Source: Phoronis australis (taxonomy: Eukaryota > Phoronida > Phoronidae). From it: a stretch of 64,000 bases of DNA. The DNA is taken from assembly GCA_002633005.1 (NCBI GenBank), contig NMRA01000046.1, positions 321,028 through 385,027 of the forward strand. Direction: 5' to 3'. Under the pieces are notes generated by a model, which worked only from the letters and a program-made list of their open reading frames with translations, did no database searches and had not been told where the DNA came from. Shown piece after piece: positions 24,190 to 38,500 of this stretch; within the stretch, counting starts at the first letter, position 1, and each line of letters opens with the position of its first letter. The position numbers were made by a program, and so were the translations under genes.

Positions 24190-26710
24190 CCCTTGCGCAT
24201 TTTTTTAAATATGCAAATTAAGGTCGCCATTATGCAAAATTCTATTTTTGGTTATAATTTCCTTACCAAGAACTGCAGCCCGATTATTTTGATGTTTTTA
24301 CCCATGTTTCTATGGCCAACGAATTTAATAGTACACGTTTTTAGGTGAATACATGGTCAGGTTGCATAATTTATGCAAATTAAGGCTGCCATTATTCAAA
24401 ATTCTTGTGCTTATAGCTACTGTACCAGGCACCATAGATGAACTATCATGATATTTGCACCTATATTCTTTTGGTCAAGTGGTTTAATGAAATCGCTTTG
24501 CATGTTGTTGCATGATAAATTTGCATGATTAATGCAAATTTGCAGAACTTTTGCAAATTAAGGACGCCATTATTCAAAATTCTACTTGTGCTTATATCTA
24601 CTTGTGCTTATGGCTGCAGTACAAAGCACCACAGGTAAACTCTCGTGGTATTTGAACGTTCCTACGGTCAATTAGGTTAATGAAATCAGTTTGCAAGTTG
24701 CATGATAAATTAGCATAATTTATGCAAATAAATGCAGCCATTATCAAAAAATTCGTTTCTGCTCGTAACTTTCTTACGGGGGCAACTACATGTAAATTAT
24801 TTTGGTATTTTCACTGATGAATTTAATGTAATCTGTCATATCGTAAATATAAATAATCTGTAATTTATTACACAACATTACAAATTCTAGTTTTGTCTGA
24901 TACCCATGGTATGTGCAGTAGTAGATGTCCAAATTGTTTAATTGCATAAACCCAGGACAATAACCTATCAAATGGAGACCAGTCACAAGATGTTTCAAAT
25001 GCGTCAATTCAACACTCGGAACCTGAGCACACTACAGTATGACGTGCTCAAAATATTGTGGGGGGGTAGAAAATTGACTCTGCAATTGTATCTACTTGAA
25101 TTTCGTGGAATCTGACTAACGTGTTACACCCCTACAGTGCATGGGCAGGGAGGAGACCTTCACAATATCGCTACATGTTTTCACTGTTAACTTCGTGTCT
25201 ACGACTGTTCTATGCTTACCTGGTGATTTCATGGTTGTGGTATTTGAATTAAGCTGTTCCTTGTCTTAGTTATGCACACGAAGGACAAATATATTTTTAT
25301 CATCCGAAACAACCTAAAATTGTTTAAGTTCATATGCACATTTCACGTCCTGTTGGACAATAATGGAGCTAACTTCATGGGATGTTTCGATCTCCAATGT
25401 CCTTGTACTGGTATATAAGGGACAAGGATCTCTATTAGTGATTGCCTACTTGTGTTCCTAACGTACTGGTAGCCTTTCTCGAAGTCTGATAACATTGCCT
25501 GTCCCATACTTATTGTTTCATGTACGTTGACCGTTGAAGTAGCAATCCTGTCACTGCTAAAGTTCACCACTGCGTCTTTGGGATGGACATTGGGACTCCA
25601 ATAGATCGATGCTGGTATCTACTTTTGACAGATCCGTGCAATATCCTGGGCATGTGCATCAAGACGTGCCTTACTTTCTTTCGTGTGATAAATTTTAGTA
25701 CAGGATTTGATGTTACCTCTCTCCAAGATCTGTTTCAGTCTTGTAGGACAAATGGCAAATTGTCCCCAAAGTTTAAGATTCTCTACTTTGAGGGCAATTC
25801 CTTACTATTCCCTCACTACTGCATTCGTACCTCATCAATGTGGTCCCTTAACAGATTGCTCTGAGCTCCATTCCAGCATTCGCCCAAGTCATTAAACTAA
25901 TTTGCGTTTTTTCTATGGTCTGTAGGAACGCAGGATTATAGGCAATATCTTTTTGGAATTTTAGGTCTCAAATTGCAGAACACACTCTACACAAAATATT
26001 TTCTTACATCATCAAAAAGGAGATTCTGCAAATTTATCATCCTACAACCTGCAAACAGATTTCATTAAATTCATTGACCACTGAAACATAGGTGCAAATA
26101 TTTATAACAAACCTCTGGTGTCTGATGCAGTAGTTATAAGCACAAGTAGAATTTTGAATATGGCACCTGTAATTTGTGTAAATTATCAAAAACATAAGAT
26201 AAATTCGAAAATAATCTGCATGTAACGTCCGTAAGGAAATTAAGAGCAGAAACAGTATTTGGAATAGTGGTGTCCATTATTTGTATAAAATATGAAAATT
26301 CATCATGCAACAACTTGCAAACTGATTTCACAGAAACATGGGTAAAGACGTTAAAGTAGCTTTATACTTGTGGTGCCTGGTACTTCAGCTAAAAGCAAAA
26401 GTAGAATATTGAATAATGGCGGCCTTAATTTGCATATATTGTGCATGTTTTAAGCAAATTCACGATTATCCACCAGCAAACGAGGTCCATTAAATTCACT
26501 GACCATGTAAGCATGGGTGAAAATATTAATGCAACCCGTCTGCAGTGCATGGAAAGGGCGCTTTAAGCAACAAATAATTTTGAATAATGATGGCCTTAAT
26601 TTGCATTAAGTGTGCAAATTTATCATGCAACAACATGCAAACAGGTTTCATTAAACTAATTGACCATAGAAACATAGGTGCAAATATGATAATTCACCTG
26701 TGATGATTGG
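24190..26710. mobile_element. Foldback-like inverted repeat with tandemly repeated arms
   Basis: The left arm (about 24190-24790) has about four units of roughly 0.15-0.19 kb, each with ATGCAAATTAAGG, GCCATTATTCAAAATTCT and a TTTAATGAAATC segment. The right arm (about 25990-26710) carries the same units in inverse orientation (AGAATTTTGAATA, GGCCTTAATTTGCAT). The 1.2 kb between is not repeated and has no recognisable protein. Long inverted arms built from tandem units are the hallmark of Foldback-type elements. Exact ends and target duplication were not resolved. Confidence 0.55.
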
Positions 26711-27129
26711 TACACAGGCCCGTAGCCAGCATTGCGCGGGGGTGGTTCGAATATCTAGAAAGGTGGACCTTTTGCAAACGTCGACACTCGAGTTTTCGGT
26801 AAGGCGCTTGAAGCTTAATTATGGGCAAGGGATATATCCATGGCAACGATGGCTCTCAGCTCTATGTTGCTGAATACGGAGTTTGTAATACCAGAAATGA
26901 GGATGTCGTGACGGTTGCTCGCAAAAAACGAGACTCAAATTCGGACGTAATGTGATCCATAAATATAGGCCTAACGTTATGCCAAACTTTCAAATCGGGC
27001 TTTTTTAATGAGTGATTACACCTCATTACATACTTGGACGGTAATATTTAGTCGGAGAATGACTTGACGTAATTTTTCACCTGATTGTATTTTTGTTAAA
27101 AGTTGCTTTCATCGCTGGAAATAGGAACA

Positions 27130-28312
27130 GCCCACTATTCCGAAGTATCACTATTCCGAAGGTTCACTTCTTCGAAGGTTCACCACTCCGAAGGTTCACT
27201 ACTCCGAAACTGTTATACTTTTACATGCAAAAATAATCTGCACTTCGGTTATTAGATGCAACTACAATTGTATACCGACAACAATCATGATACACCCGGC
27301 TAATAAATCACTTTGTTTGGACGTCATGTGCATGTGACATTGTCCGCATATGTCTTAGTACGAATATGGTAAATTGAGTACGTGCTTGCATTTTTAAAAG
27401 AATATGAAGTAGGAATGTTGATGAATTATCAACCACGATATATTCATCAATCCCATTTCAAGATCGCATCATTTCACAGCGCGACAGATAAGTTTAGGGC
27501 GGCTGCGCTTCAACCTCACCCACTGGAACTGCTCGCACGGCCGGGTCGAAACTAAATGTAGTTAATAGGCTACCCTGTTCCTACCAGTCTTCACGAAGTC
27601 TCATTCAGTCTTCTTAAATTTAAAACCGCCGTTGGTCGCCACATTTTGGACCTGTGACCCAGATGTTCTCCCTAATTGAGAATGAGTCTTTAGTTAACTT
27701 TCATCAGTGAATCCCGATTGCCGAGTTGGAACAGAGCTCTTCTGTAGGGTAAACGTACCTCTCCCTCCAGTCTTGGCCCCTGGAGTTAGGGTTTGGTATC
27801 CGGCTGCCAGCCTCTGTAAGTATGCGAATCTACACAATACCTCATTTTTCCTCCGTTTTCTTTTGGTGCGTCCCTGCGGATGGGCATGAATGAGCTGTCT
27901 TCAACATCTCTCGTGGCGCTTTTTATTGCCCATCTTTCCAGAGATTATTATTTTATATTTATGTTATTTCTACACTCATATTTCTGTACCTTATCAGTCA
28001 TAATAAATGACCTTATATCCCCTATACACGGTCTCCTTTGTATCTCTGGAAACGGAGCTTGCGACGCACCTATTATTTTCGGGGCATATTCCGAGCACTC
28101 ATAAACAATGTAAATCCAACATTTTGGGACTATTAAACTCTTGCACACCCTTTAGATGATTACTAAATAGACACAAATACAACACTTTATTCATGTCAGC
28201 TGAATCATTAGTAGAAAATCAGAGTCATGAACTGTCGGAATTCTGGTTTCGGAATTGTGGACATTTGGAGTAGTGAAGGTAGTGAACCTTCGGAGTAGTG
28301 AACCTTCCGTGT
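27130..28312. mobile_element. Inverted-repeat element with CCGAAGGTTCAC subterminal repeats
   Basis: At the left (about 27135-27212) the motif TCCGAAGGTTCACTACTCCG is repeated about four times with variation. At the right (about 28243-28310) its inverse, GGAGTAGTGAACCTTC, is repeated. The 1-kb interior has no supportable gene. Multiple short subterminal repeats in opposite orientation suggest a non-autonomous DNA transposon. Confidence 0.5.
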
Positions 28313-29585
28313 AACCTTGGAAATCTTTATAGACCGGCAGCCCAGAGCACTTAGCATAGATGAACGAGGTACCAACATCTGACCACGGGAGCATTTAGAG
28401 TTGGCCTCAGTAGGTACAGAAATGGACGTCTGCCGTTGTCTCAGTGCAGTCTGGGTGTGACCCTTGGGGGCCTATGAAAGGGCCCAAAAATGAGCGAGAC
28501 TAGATATTTGAGGTACCAACAAAAACTGATTTAAAACGAACAATAGCACCGCACTGAACACGGAATGACCCATGACAGACAAATTGCACTCTGGAATGGC
28601 GGGTCCGGCAGAAAGTCCGGACCCCCCAAAATGAGCTAGCACATACATTCGAGGAACCACTGACAAAAAAAAAACAATTCCATATGATTCAATACATGTC
28701 ACAGATCACTAAATGCCCTATGACAGGCAAATTACACTCTGGATTGTGCCCGACAAACCCCCAAATGAAAAACTTATCTCAATCATCTGGTATGCCATCA
28801 CTGAGAAAAATGTGAGCTCTATGGGTCATTCGGTGCCAGTGTCAACGCCTTGCCGTGCAGAGAGAGAACCACCAGTCCCGGACAGTCGTTTAATCGGTTT
28901 TGGAACCACCTATTGAAAACTTCTGGCTGCGTCAGTGAGGCTGATAATTACAGCAGTGGCGAAGAGATTGGGAGCAAGAGCTAGGGTCAGAAGTTACTAG
29001 TTGCTGGCTCCCGGAGCGTAAGTACATAGTCGGCCGGGCAGTGAAAAGGCGCCGAGAGGAGCAGGTATCAAGCTACCAAGAATAAAAAGGGAACACAATG
29101 TAACTTGATTTCCCCGCGATTACTGTTAAATAAAACGAGGAAACGTGACATTGGATTTTTTTCGTACCAAGATCATGATTTGTTTCTATGTGTAACATAC
29201 AAAAAATCCGTTTAGATTTATGAGTGGTTCGTCAAACCCGGCGTCCCGTCCATCTGCTACTTGCCGGGCAATAGGCCTAGCGTCCAGGGCCGTGTTTAGC
29301 AATATTGACCTGGAGTACCGTGACAAATAAACTGTTGGATCCGTAACCTCTATAACGCATTACTTTCATTTTTCACTGTTGCTAATGCAACGTTAATACA
29401 GACGTTCTCTGGCCTGTAACAAACAACTATCAAGCCCAAGTGCAATTCGATTAGTCCACAAGATGTCGCAAATCACGAATGAAGTTCTTTTGCATGCAGA
29501 AAACAAAAATATTTGTGACACGCATCTCGGTGTTATCAAGTCGTTTGTGTTTTCTTGTCTGTTTTGTTTCCAATATTTGACCGCA
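28313..29585. other. Upstream region of ERGIC3, no other gene seen
   Basis: I see no gene and no clear repeat here. The stretch just before 29586 must contain the ERGIC3 promoter and 5' untranslated region. No TATA box is obvious. An in-frame ATG at 29463 exists upstream of the accepted start. Confidence 0.4.
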
Positions 29586-32500
29586 ATGTCATCGAAAGAT
29601 TTGCTCAATAGGCTCAAAAAGTTTGACGCCTATCCAAAAACTTTAGAAGACTTCAGAATAAAGACATTTGCTGGAGCAAGCGGTACGTACGGACTTGACA
29701 GTCGGCACCGACGATAGCGTTTTGAATCGGCATTCGACAATATTAATTATTTTACACTATTACACAGTAACCTGAGTGATCAATCATCAAGGATTGAGAT
29801 TCTGGTAGTTATTGTTCTTTTAGGCAGGTACTCTGTCCAAAACCAGCCTTGAAATCAGCTACCATGGCTGATCATTTTCGNCCCCCCCCCCCTATACTAA
29901 ACTATAGTTGGCATCAATTTATGGCAGTTATCAGAGTTATCTGCAAGAGCGATATGGGAAAAAAGTGAGCAAAACACTGCTGTAGTGGGGCATAGGCACC
30001 TTTTGGCATTTGAACATAGGGCCTACGCACCGTAAGTTACGTTCAGTGCTCAAGGTGGCTTTGGGTGCCTATTTACCTCTTATTTTACCACTAGTCACTA
30101 CGTCTACAGCACTGGAGCAAAACATTTTTTTCAGTGTCATTAAAAACTACACTCTCTTCCTTCAGTAAACTAATTATCTGGTCACCATTGACTGCTGCGA
30201 AAAGAATTCTATCAGTCCGTTAGGTGTTATTTGGCAGTTAAATTTGTGGAGCGATCATACGATTCAACTTTTGACTTGAGCGCTATCTGTTGGCTGATTT
30301 CTGTTCTCTCCAATTCTTCAGTCCACTATTTTTTTCACAAGATTGTTCACAGTAAACAACAAATAATGACTATCAGCTGTACTTCAGTGTTGGTTTTGAG
30401 TATTCAGTATGAGTGAACCGCAATCTGGGAAAATTTTGCAAAATTGTCATTGTCACGTTTTTCCTCGTGTGTGGGTGGGCGCAGGTTGTTACAGACCGGT
30501 GCTAATAGCTTTCGGTGCGATGATTGACTGCAGACTGGTACGAGTTAATCCTTTATTAATCCCAACCGTATGTTCACAAGCCTACTCAAACAAAACGTCC
30601 GACGTAATGTCTGTTTATGCTCCAGCCAATGCTGCGAACCCTTGACTTGTGATGAACTTCTGAGACACGTTCAGCAACTGTTACACTCGTCGATTCAATA
30701 AGCTGCTGTCTCTATAGCTGGCTCTCTATTGACTATCGCTGTAACTGCTGATTCTCTTCACTGCAACTCAACTGTAATCTCCTGATTAACTTTCTTGAAC
30801 TCACCGATTAACTGACTTGATCTGATCTAACACAAACTCGTGCTTGTGTACTTATAGCCTAATGAATTGTTCTGGAACTTTACATCAATTAAGCACATTC
30901 TAGAACTTTCCTGAATCTACCCAATCATTCTACAAACATATACTAGTCTCTAGAATATTCCAGACTGCATTAATCATTGTCATGTTACAGTCTTCTAGAA
31001 AATTCCACACTATACTGCAGTAAACAAATTACATCATCACTACTGAACTCAGTCTACTAGAAAGTTCCATACTATTCTGTAGTAAACAAATTACATCATC
31101 ATTGTACTTAACTCAGGGGTCATGCCAATCAAACAGAATAACAAAACAATACAATACAACTAAAAATACTGTCAGACTATATTCTGACAGTCATCACCTC
31201 TCAAAAGATGTCCCTTTACCAAACTAAAAGTCAAGCAAATGTCACATGTGAGCATGTCACGAGTGTACTGTTTTGAAAATGTCAGCTGACTTTTCTTTTT
31301 ACAAAAACAGAGAGTGTTGTAAGGAAATGCCATGCATCAAACTGTGTGCAGCTGTATGCGTAACAGGCAGAAGGTAGGAGTCATATAAATGCCTGAGTTG
31401 TGAAAACTTCTGTACAGTTGGGCATGCTACATTGTGGTGCAAGTTTCATAGCAAGAGGCAAATAGAGTTGTGGCGAAATTGAGAAAGCAATGTTGTCAAA
31501 TTTTTACCCGCGTTGTTCACTAGCTGTGTTTTGATATTCAGTTTTACACAACTAGTTAACTGGCTATTGGTACCCCATTTGACACAGTAAGCATTCTATA
31601 TCATTCATGAATTGTTGCTCACCTGGTGGTATATATTGTTTCCTGATTTTGATAACCAAACCGTCACAGAGTAATGTGATCATTAATCAGTGGAACTGTA
31701 ACTGATTCTCCGAAGCCTGGATTGTTACATCTGACCAGTATTGTCATTGCATATCAGCCGTGTAAGCTTTACACAAGTGGATAGAGCAGCCATCATTGAA
31801 TAGACATGGCGGTCTCAGTTTCAATCGTACAGGATAGAAGTCGTGCTGTTTTGCCGCATCAACTGTCTAAGACACCACTTATTGGTCATTCCCCACCATA
31901 GCGTCAGCTGCTAAGCTGAAGCCCACGAGATGCAGGTGTAACTTTGCTAAATGTGAGTTAACAGTTCAAGTATTTGTTTTAAATGATTTCTTCTATTATT
32001 CGGCAATTGTAGTTTCTATCAGTCCTGGATCCTGTGAATTGGTTGCATCTATTGAATGAATGTCCCACTGTTTGAAGTGGTTATTGTCTCCATTGGTTAA
32101 CCAGTATCACTTCTTCTCAACAGTCACCATTGTGAGCGGTATTTTGATGTTCATCCTGTTTGTCTCTGAATTGAATTACTACTTAACCAAGGAAGTTCAC
32201 CCAGAACTGTTTGTTGATACATCAAGAGGTCAGAAACTAAAGATCAACATAAATGTTTCATTCCCAAGGTTGTCTTGTGCATGTAAGTTATCTAACAACT
32301 TGGATTTCTTAACACCAAGCTTTCTGGTGTACAGCTGTTGAATCAAATTCATTATTGTCTAAACATCTATGTTTTTGTGCCAAAAATCTTTACCAAAATT
32401 TGGCTTTGTATGCTACGTAACTAGTTATGATAAATGAGCTTAAAATTGAGATTTTTTGGGAAACGTGTAAAAAGACACACAGGTTATTTTTATCAAATTC

Positions 32501-35500
32501 GTTATCCCCAATTTGTTTGTAGTGCAATGCATACATAAAATGTCAAAGTCTACCCATTACAACTCCAAGCCCCTTTGAACAGCTTCCTAACTTTTGGCTT
32601 TAAATTGTAATGTGCATTTCTTTTAATTTTGGTCGTCTATGTTGATGTGTTATGCTTTTAGTTATTTTCTTCATTGCATCAAGTCAAAATGCACTTTGAA
32701 TTATACTTTTCAGTGTTAAGTATAGATGCAATGGATGTGTCAGGAGAACAGCAAATTGATGTAGATCACAACTTAGAAAAAGTTCGTCTTAACCTTAATG
32801 GTTTACCAATAGACTCAGAGAAAGGAGGTAAGTCAGTTGTGATGCTGAATCTTAAATAGAATACTAGGTCAGAAACATTGTTGGTGCCATGCAGTTTGTC
32901 TCATTCAGTGTGGGATGGAAACTCTATATTCTTTTCAGTGTGAGGTTGATACTAGTACATTGTAGGTTGAAAAAGTTTCCATTATCGGCAATGTTCTGGT
33001 GTGATGCCTACAGTGTTGCTGTAAGCAGACAACAATTCAAGACTGACTCTATAGACCCTATTCACGCCGACAGGAGGCGCGTTCCAAAATGAGGCTCGCT
33101 ACGATAGCTCTGGTGGCTTATCCGCGTAGTTGTACTCTGCGTTGCTCGAACAGCTGGAAAAAATGCGGACTCTCAACTGTCTGTTTTACAATCCCCAAGG
33201 ACGTTGGGATTCGGAAGCGTTGGGTTCTTGCCATACGCCGCCATGTCCATGTAAAATTTATAACTGTTTTCTAATGGTCAGCCAGGCTGTATTTTCATGA
33301 GTATGGGTTAAAGCGCGATGCATTTTTCTTTACAAAAAGGACAGGGCCCTCAATCCTTCAATTTTGGGGCCAAATATCGTCCCTATTCCCCTCTTAAAAA
33401 TATTGAAAAATCAGGCGAAATTCCCGGACCCACGAGGCCGAAAAATTCCCTTAGTGATTGAAAATTTCTCTCCAACGGTTCAAATCACCTGTGACCACAG
33501 AGGTGACAATTTGAAAAAGTACAAAATCATAGGCGGATTTAGGGGGGGCCACCCCCCCTCCCTTGACTGCCACAAGCAAAATAAACCAGCAAAACGTGAA
33601 GCGGGAGGAAATTCTGAGTTTGACTGAGCTAGGACCGATAGCGGACGAGGGGGGAAGGTATACATCCTCAGCGCCCGCAACTTCCGGGCCGCCTACGTGC
33701 ATACAATCGCGCTTTTCCCGCTTCTCCGAGGATGTCGGGCCCCCCTCATGGTATCCTAGATCAGCCACTGAAAATGCTACTTGAGACAGAGGTATGACAG
33801 CTTGCAACAGGGTGGGGTGCTATTGATGGTGATCGGGAGGTCAGTAGATTTTTCACTGACCCGTCACTCGGCGAAACGTTCCCCTCTTAGAAGGTTGCAC
33901 AGGCACCTTTCCCCTCGGAACGAGGCCTCTGAAGAAACATGATAACTGTGCTTGTTCCAGGAGGATCCAGGACTTTGAGTTAGGTGGGGGGGCAAGGCAG
34001 AGTATTAGCCAGGATTTTGCCTGTCAGACATTCGTGCTCCTGAACTGCCAAATGGAATCTGGGAGACTTTTAGGGGGGGCATGGCCCCCTTAGCTCCCCT
34101 CTAAATCCGCCACTGTGTTCTGTCCAGTTAACTATAATTGAGCTCTAAAACGAGGTTATGCTTTGGACGAAATGTTGTTTTAATTTTAAAATTCAACTTG
34201 TTCGAAATTGATATTTGAAAAATATAACACATGAAATAGACGTAATTATTAAAACCAAGAAAGCAGAATTGATGGTCATATAATTTTTATTTTCAATTGC
34301 GAGCCTGGTTTTTTATCATAATCAAGTATTATTTCAGATCAATGACGAATCAACTGTTAGCCCCGGTAGTGCCTACCTCACCAGGACCTAGGCTATGCTT
34401 GAAGCTAATAGGCCTACTCTTGATCAACAAATTAAACCAGATGTAACTAAGGGCTGTTCCATCAAAATCTGTGTGGGAGGGGGGGAAGGCAACTGAAATA
34501 AAAATTTATGGGTGGTTGCGTTTGATTTCAATTCAAAATGGCTGGTGGTCGTACTTCAAAAAAATTAAAATTTACAGGTCGTTGTTGTTTCATTGGGCCA
34601 TAAATGTTTGATGGTGGGTAATTTTAGTAAATTTTATAAACAATCCGCACAGAATCAAAAACTGAAACAAAAAGGCAACTTTCAAAGAGCTCCGACTTTT
34701 TCACTCCGTCCGATCTCCTCATCGGCATGCATATAACACCATTTAACCTCGATGGCCAATAACCATATATATGAAACATATGTTTTCTTAGTAATGAATG
34801 ACGTTAGTGGTGTTGGAGGAACAGATAAACTCAAGCGCCTGTGCAGTCAACCACAAGAACAAAAAAAAATTACGAGTGGTTGCATTTCAAACTTATAAAA
34901 AATTACGGGTGGTAGGCTGAAGAAATAAATGAAAAATATGGGTGGTGGGTGCGAAAAAAAGGTGCCTTCCCCCCCTCCCATACAGATTTTACTGGAACAG
35001 CCCTAATTGCACATGACAGCAAAATGCTATGAGCCACCACTGTTGAATATATCTTGAACTCGTCAACAATACGACCAGATGAGCTGGTTCATGTAGAAAG
35101 CATTTTTATCAAGAATTTATTAGAAGAAACGTAACCCTGCATTCAGCATGATACCTAATCCGTAACACTACGATTGCCTCAATTTGGTCATGTTTACCTT
35201 TCATGTTTGGAACCTAGTTTTCCGGAAAAAAAAAACTTATATCCTTTCATCAGACAACTCTTTGGTGCATTGACTTGTTCTTTACCTGTATTTTTCTACA
35301 TCTCTGTGGTTAATTATTGACCAATTTTTTAAGATTTAGTATTCAGGTTGGACTCCAAAGACCGGCCATTTAACTCAAGCTATGGAAATTTCCGCTTTGT
35401 CTTATCGCAGTGAGCCTCGCTTTGGATTTTAATGTCCGCCTCGTGAATTGGGTCTTTAAAGGTGTGTTCAGCAGTTTTTGATGGTGTCATTTAGTTCGGA

Positions 35501-38500
35501 AAATACAATTTAAATGACATCATAAAAAGGTATCTTTTGTTGGGAGTTGCCATGAACAAAGGCTGTGTTATAATTGGAAGTAGGATTTCAAAACTACCAT
35601 GTTCAAAAACATTTCCCAGTTTCGCATGATGCCCATGACCAGTGACCCTCCAATTCAAAGTGTTGTTATAGTACAGGCATGTATCTGCAATAATGTGGTT
35701 AGAATATTACATCTTACTGTAACTGACGTCTTCATTCTGGATAAGACATTGAGCTCCCAGGGCTGTTGTTAGCAAGTTGGACAAGACCCCAGTTTACGTC
35801 AAGTTACTTGCTTGCTTTACTTAGGCGTCTAAATACTGATAGGGTGTCTAAATGTGAGCCAGGGTGTCCGTTTAGACACCCTCTAGGTGAAGGCTTGGTT
35901 GGAAGTTGATTTGAAGCAATCTCTCCTGTCCAATTTGTTATAAAATTGGTGTCTTCTTGAGAGCTTGTACGCCCGTAAAATGCACCCTTTCACTGCGAAT
36001 TTCATTATTGATAGTTTCTGTATAAAGTCACTTTCTGTTCAAAGTGACATTTCTCATTTGCACCAAATGAGTATTGATAATAATACCACTCTTTCATTAT
36101 TCATTCCTTGTATTGTGCATGTTGACTGTCTGAAAAAGGTTATGCTGTATTATAGTTTGATATCAGGTTTGATGAGTGCCAAAACACACACCTACAAAAT
36201 AACAACCCTGCATCTTCAAAGGCAGTGCGAGCCTGCAAACTCAAGCCTGGCACCTAAAAACGAAAATCATCTATGAAACACAAATCACATGATTGTAACT
36301 TGAGCCTTTTGCACTTGGGTAATTAAATGGGTTCATACCATATACATCTTGATATGGCATTGCCATAACCGTAACATGGCCATAAAAGTAGCCGTCTCCA
36401 CACGATCAAAACAGAACTACTTTATATGACTGGAATTCCAATTTTAAACCTAATCAACCATGGTTTAAGCTGATGCTGAATAAATTACATGAATTTACGT
36501 TTACTTTACATTTCAAAAACTAAGCAAACATGATACACTGGAGAGCATTTGGTAATTAAAATCGCAAATTCTCCTCACAATAAGCAAACTTTCTTGCCAC
36601 TTAGTCTTTGTTGTCACTCCTTCCTCAAATTTGCCTGTTCATGAAAACTTGTAAACAAAGCCAGTGAAACCAATCATTGTAAATTGCAGTGGTAACTATA
36701 GTAGTGTTCTGTTTTCATTATTTTGTAAATTGCAGTGGTAACTATAGTAGTGTTCTGTTTTCATTATTTTGTGGTGTAAAAATAACAGTAGTAATATCCA
36801 ATTTAACTTAATCAAAAACTTTTATTTAAATGACACATTATATGTAAATCAACAGGATTTGTTGCCTCCAATCTGGGACTGAAGCCGAAAACAAGAATGC
36901 ATCAAAGTAGATCAAATTAGCCACAGCGATATTACGAATAGCAGTCGCTACTGAGTGAAATGAGAATAAACTCAAAATTGTAAAAATCCATAAAATACCG
37001 GTACACAAAAACCAAGGAAACAGATGTGATGTTCAGAATGCAATCTCAAATATCATCTCCACACCTGCCACTCCAAGAAAATGGAAGCTGGTTTTTCAGT
37101 AGCGTTGTATCCCTATGCGTATTGGCCCAGAGAGGAAATGGGGGTTAGATCTTAAGTATGTGGTATAAATATTTCGGCCTCAAATCAACCTCAGCTAATA
37201 ACACACCCATATATAAACATTAATTTGTAGTTTAACATATAGAGGGGCTGGTGTCCTTGCTTTCTCTGTTGCTTTACTCAGGGCTCATATATGTTAATAT
37301 ATGCTCACGGTTTGGTCAGAGTAAAGTGAGAGGCCTCTTTTCCGTGAGTGGGTTGATCAGTCGCATGTTCATTTGTTATTTGAAGTAAATGAGATGTATC
37401 ACTTTTCTGTCCGCAAATTAGTTATGCAAGGACGTCTTGTTTCTTTAATTTTGAGTTTTGTTCCAGATTCAAAGTTGTTTTGCAGGCACACGTTCTTGGC
37501 ATTGTTCAGGTCAGTGAAGGTATCAGATATGTATGCCTTTGGATGAGCAATGAGTGCATTTGGATGTCAATGAGTGCATTTGGATGTCAGTTGAATTTGT
37601 TTCACACTCTTTATTTTAAAGCTGTGTTTCAATCTGAAATTTGTATCTTTCTCAGAGCTTGGTGATACTTCAAAGGAGTTTGTTGAGGTTTGTATCTCTT
37701 ATTACTAGATCAGATGTAAATTCAAATGTGTACCACCTAGTGATAACTAGATGAAAATTAAAATTAGAGGATTATGTTTCCATAGACAAAAGAACCCTCT
37801 GTTGAAAATCAATACAATATATAGTTTTGAGTGGCATGTTCAGTTTCGTCTTTACAGTTGTAATTCCTCTTGAAAATCATAATGTGCTATAACAATGCCA
37901 GGACTGCATTCTGTAGGCCAAGAGATTAGCTTGCTCTTGGCATAAAATATTCTCGCTTACGGAATGGAAACTGAATTTTATCCCATAATTCAACATTCTA
38001 ACCTCACTGTACTATCACTTCAGTTGATCGACAGAATTCCACTAAACAACCAGTCTCAAAAGCATTGGCAGTTTTGTTGAAACCTACGGAATTGAGCATA
38101 GTTTTGTGTTGAAATGGGTAAATTATTTAGCTGCATTGTCGAGTTGTGAAAATTTGTTAAAGTATTATGTTGTTGAGATATTTTGAAAACTGCTTCTAGC
38201 TGGTTCTTGTGAACTCAAAATGCTGAAAGATTTTGGTCCGTTCATAGATTAAGTGGTTTAAAATTTCCTTACATAGTAAGTCCTGCATTGTGCTCTGTTC
38301 CAACTCAGTAGCTGGCTGTGAGGGCATCAGTGAATTGTCATTCTATGTCTGCGTTCTGTAAGACATAAAGTTGCAAATTTGTAATGACTGTCTCAGGATT
38401 ATTTGACATGACATTTTGAAAAAGCCAGAATTTAACAGCACTTCGTAATTCTTTAGGCCATAATAATGTACATATTGAGAATATTTCAGAAACACCTTGT

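Noticed and set aside
29463-29585. Upstream in-frame ATG of ERGIC3
   Set aside because: It would add 41 residues not expected in the family; the ATG at 29586 places the [11 protein letters not shown] motif at the usual distance.
35965-36276. A 103-codon plus-strand open frame
   Set aside because: It lies inside an ERGIC3 intron, has no recognisable motif and no fitting splice sites.
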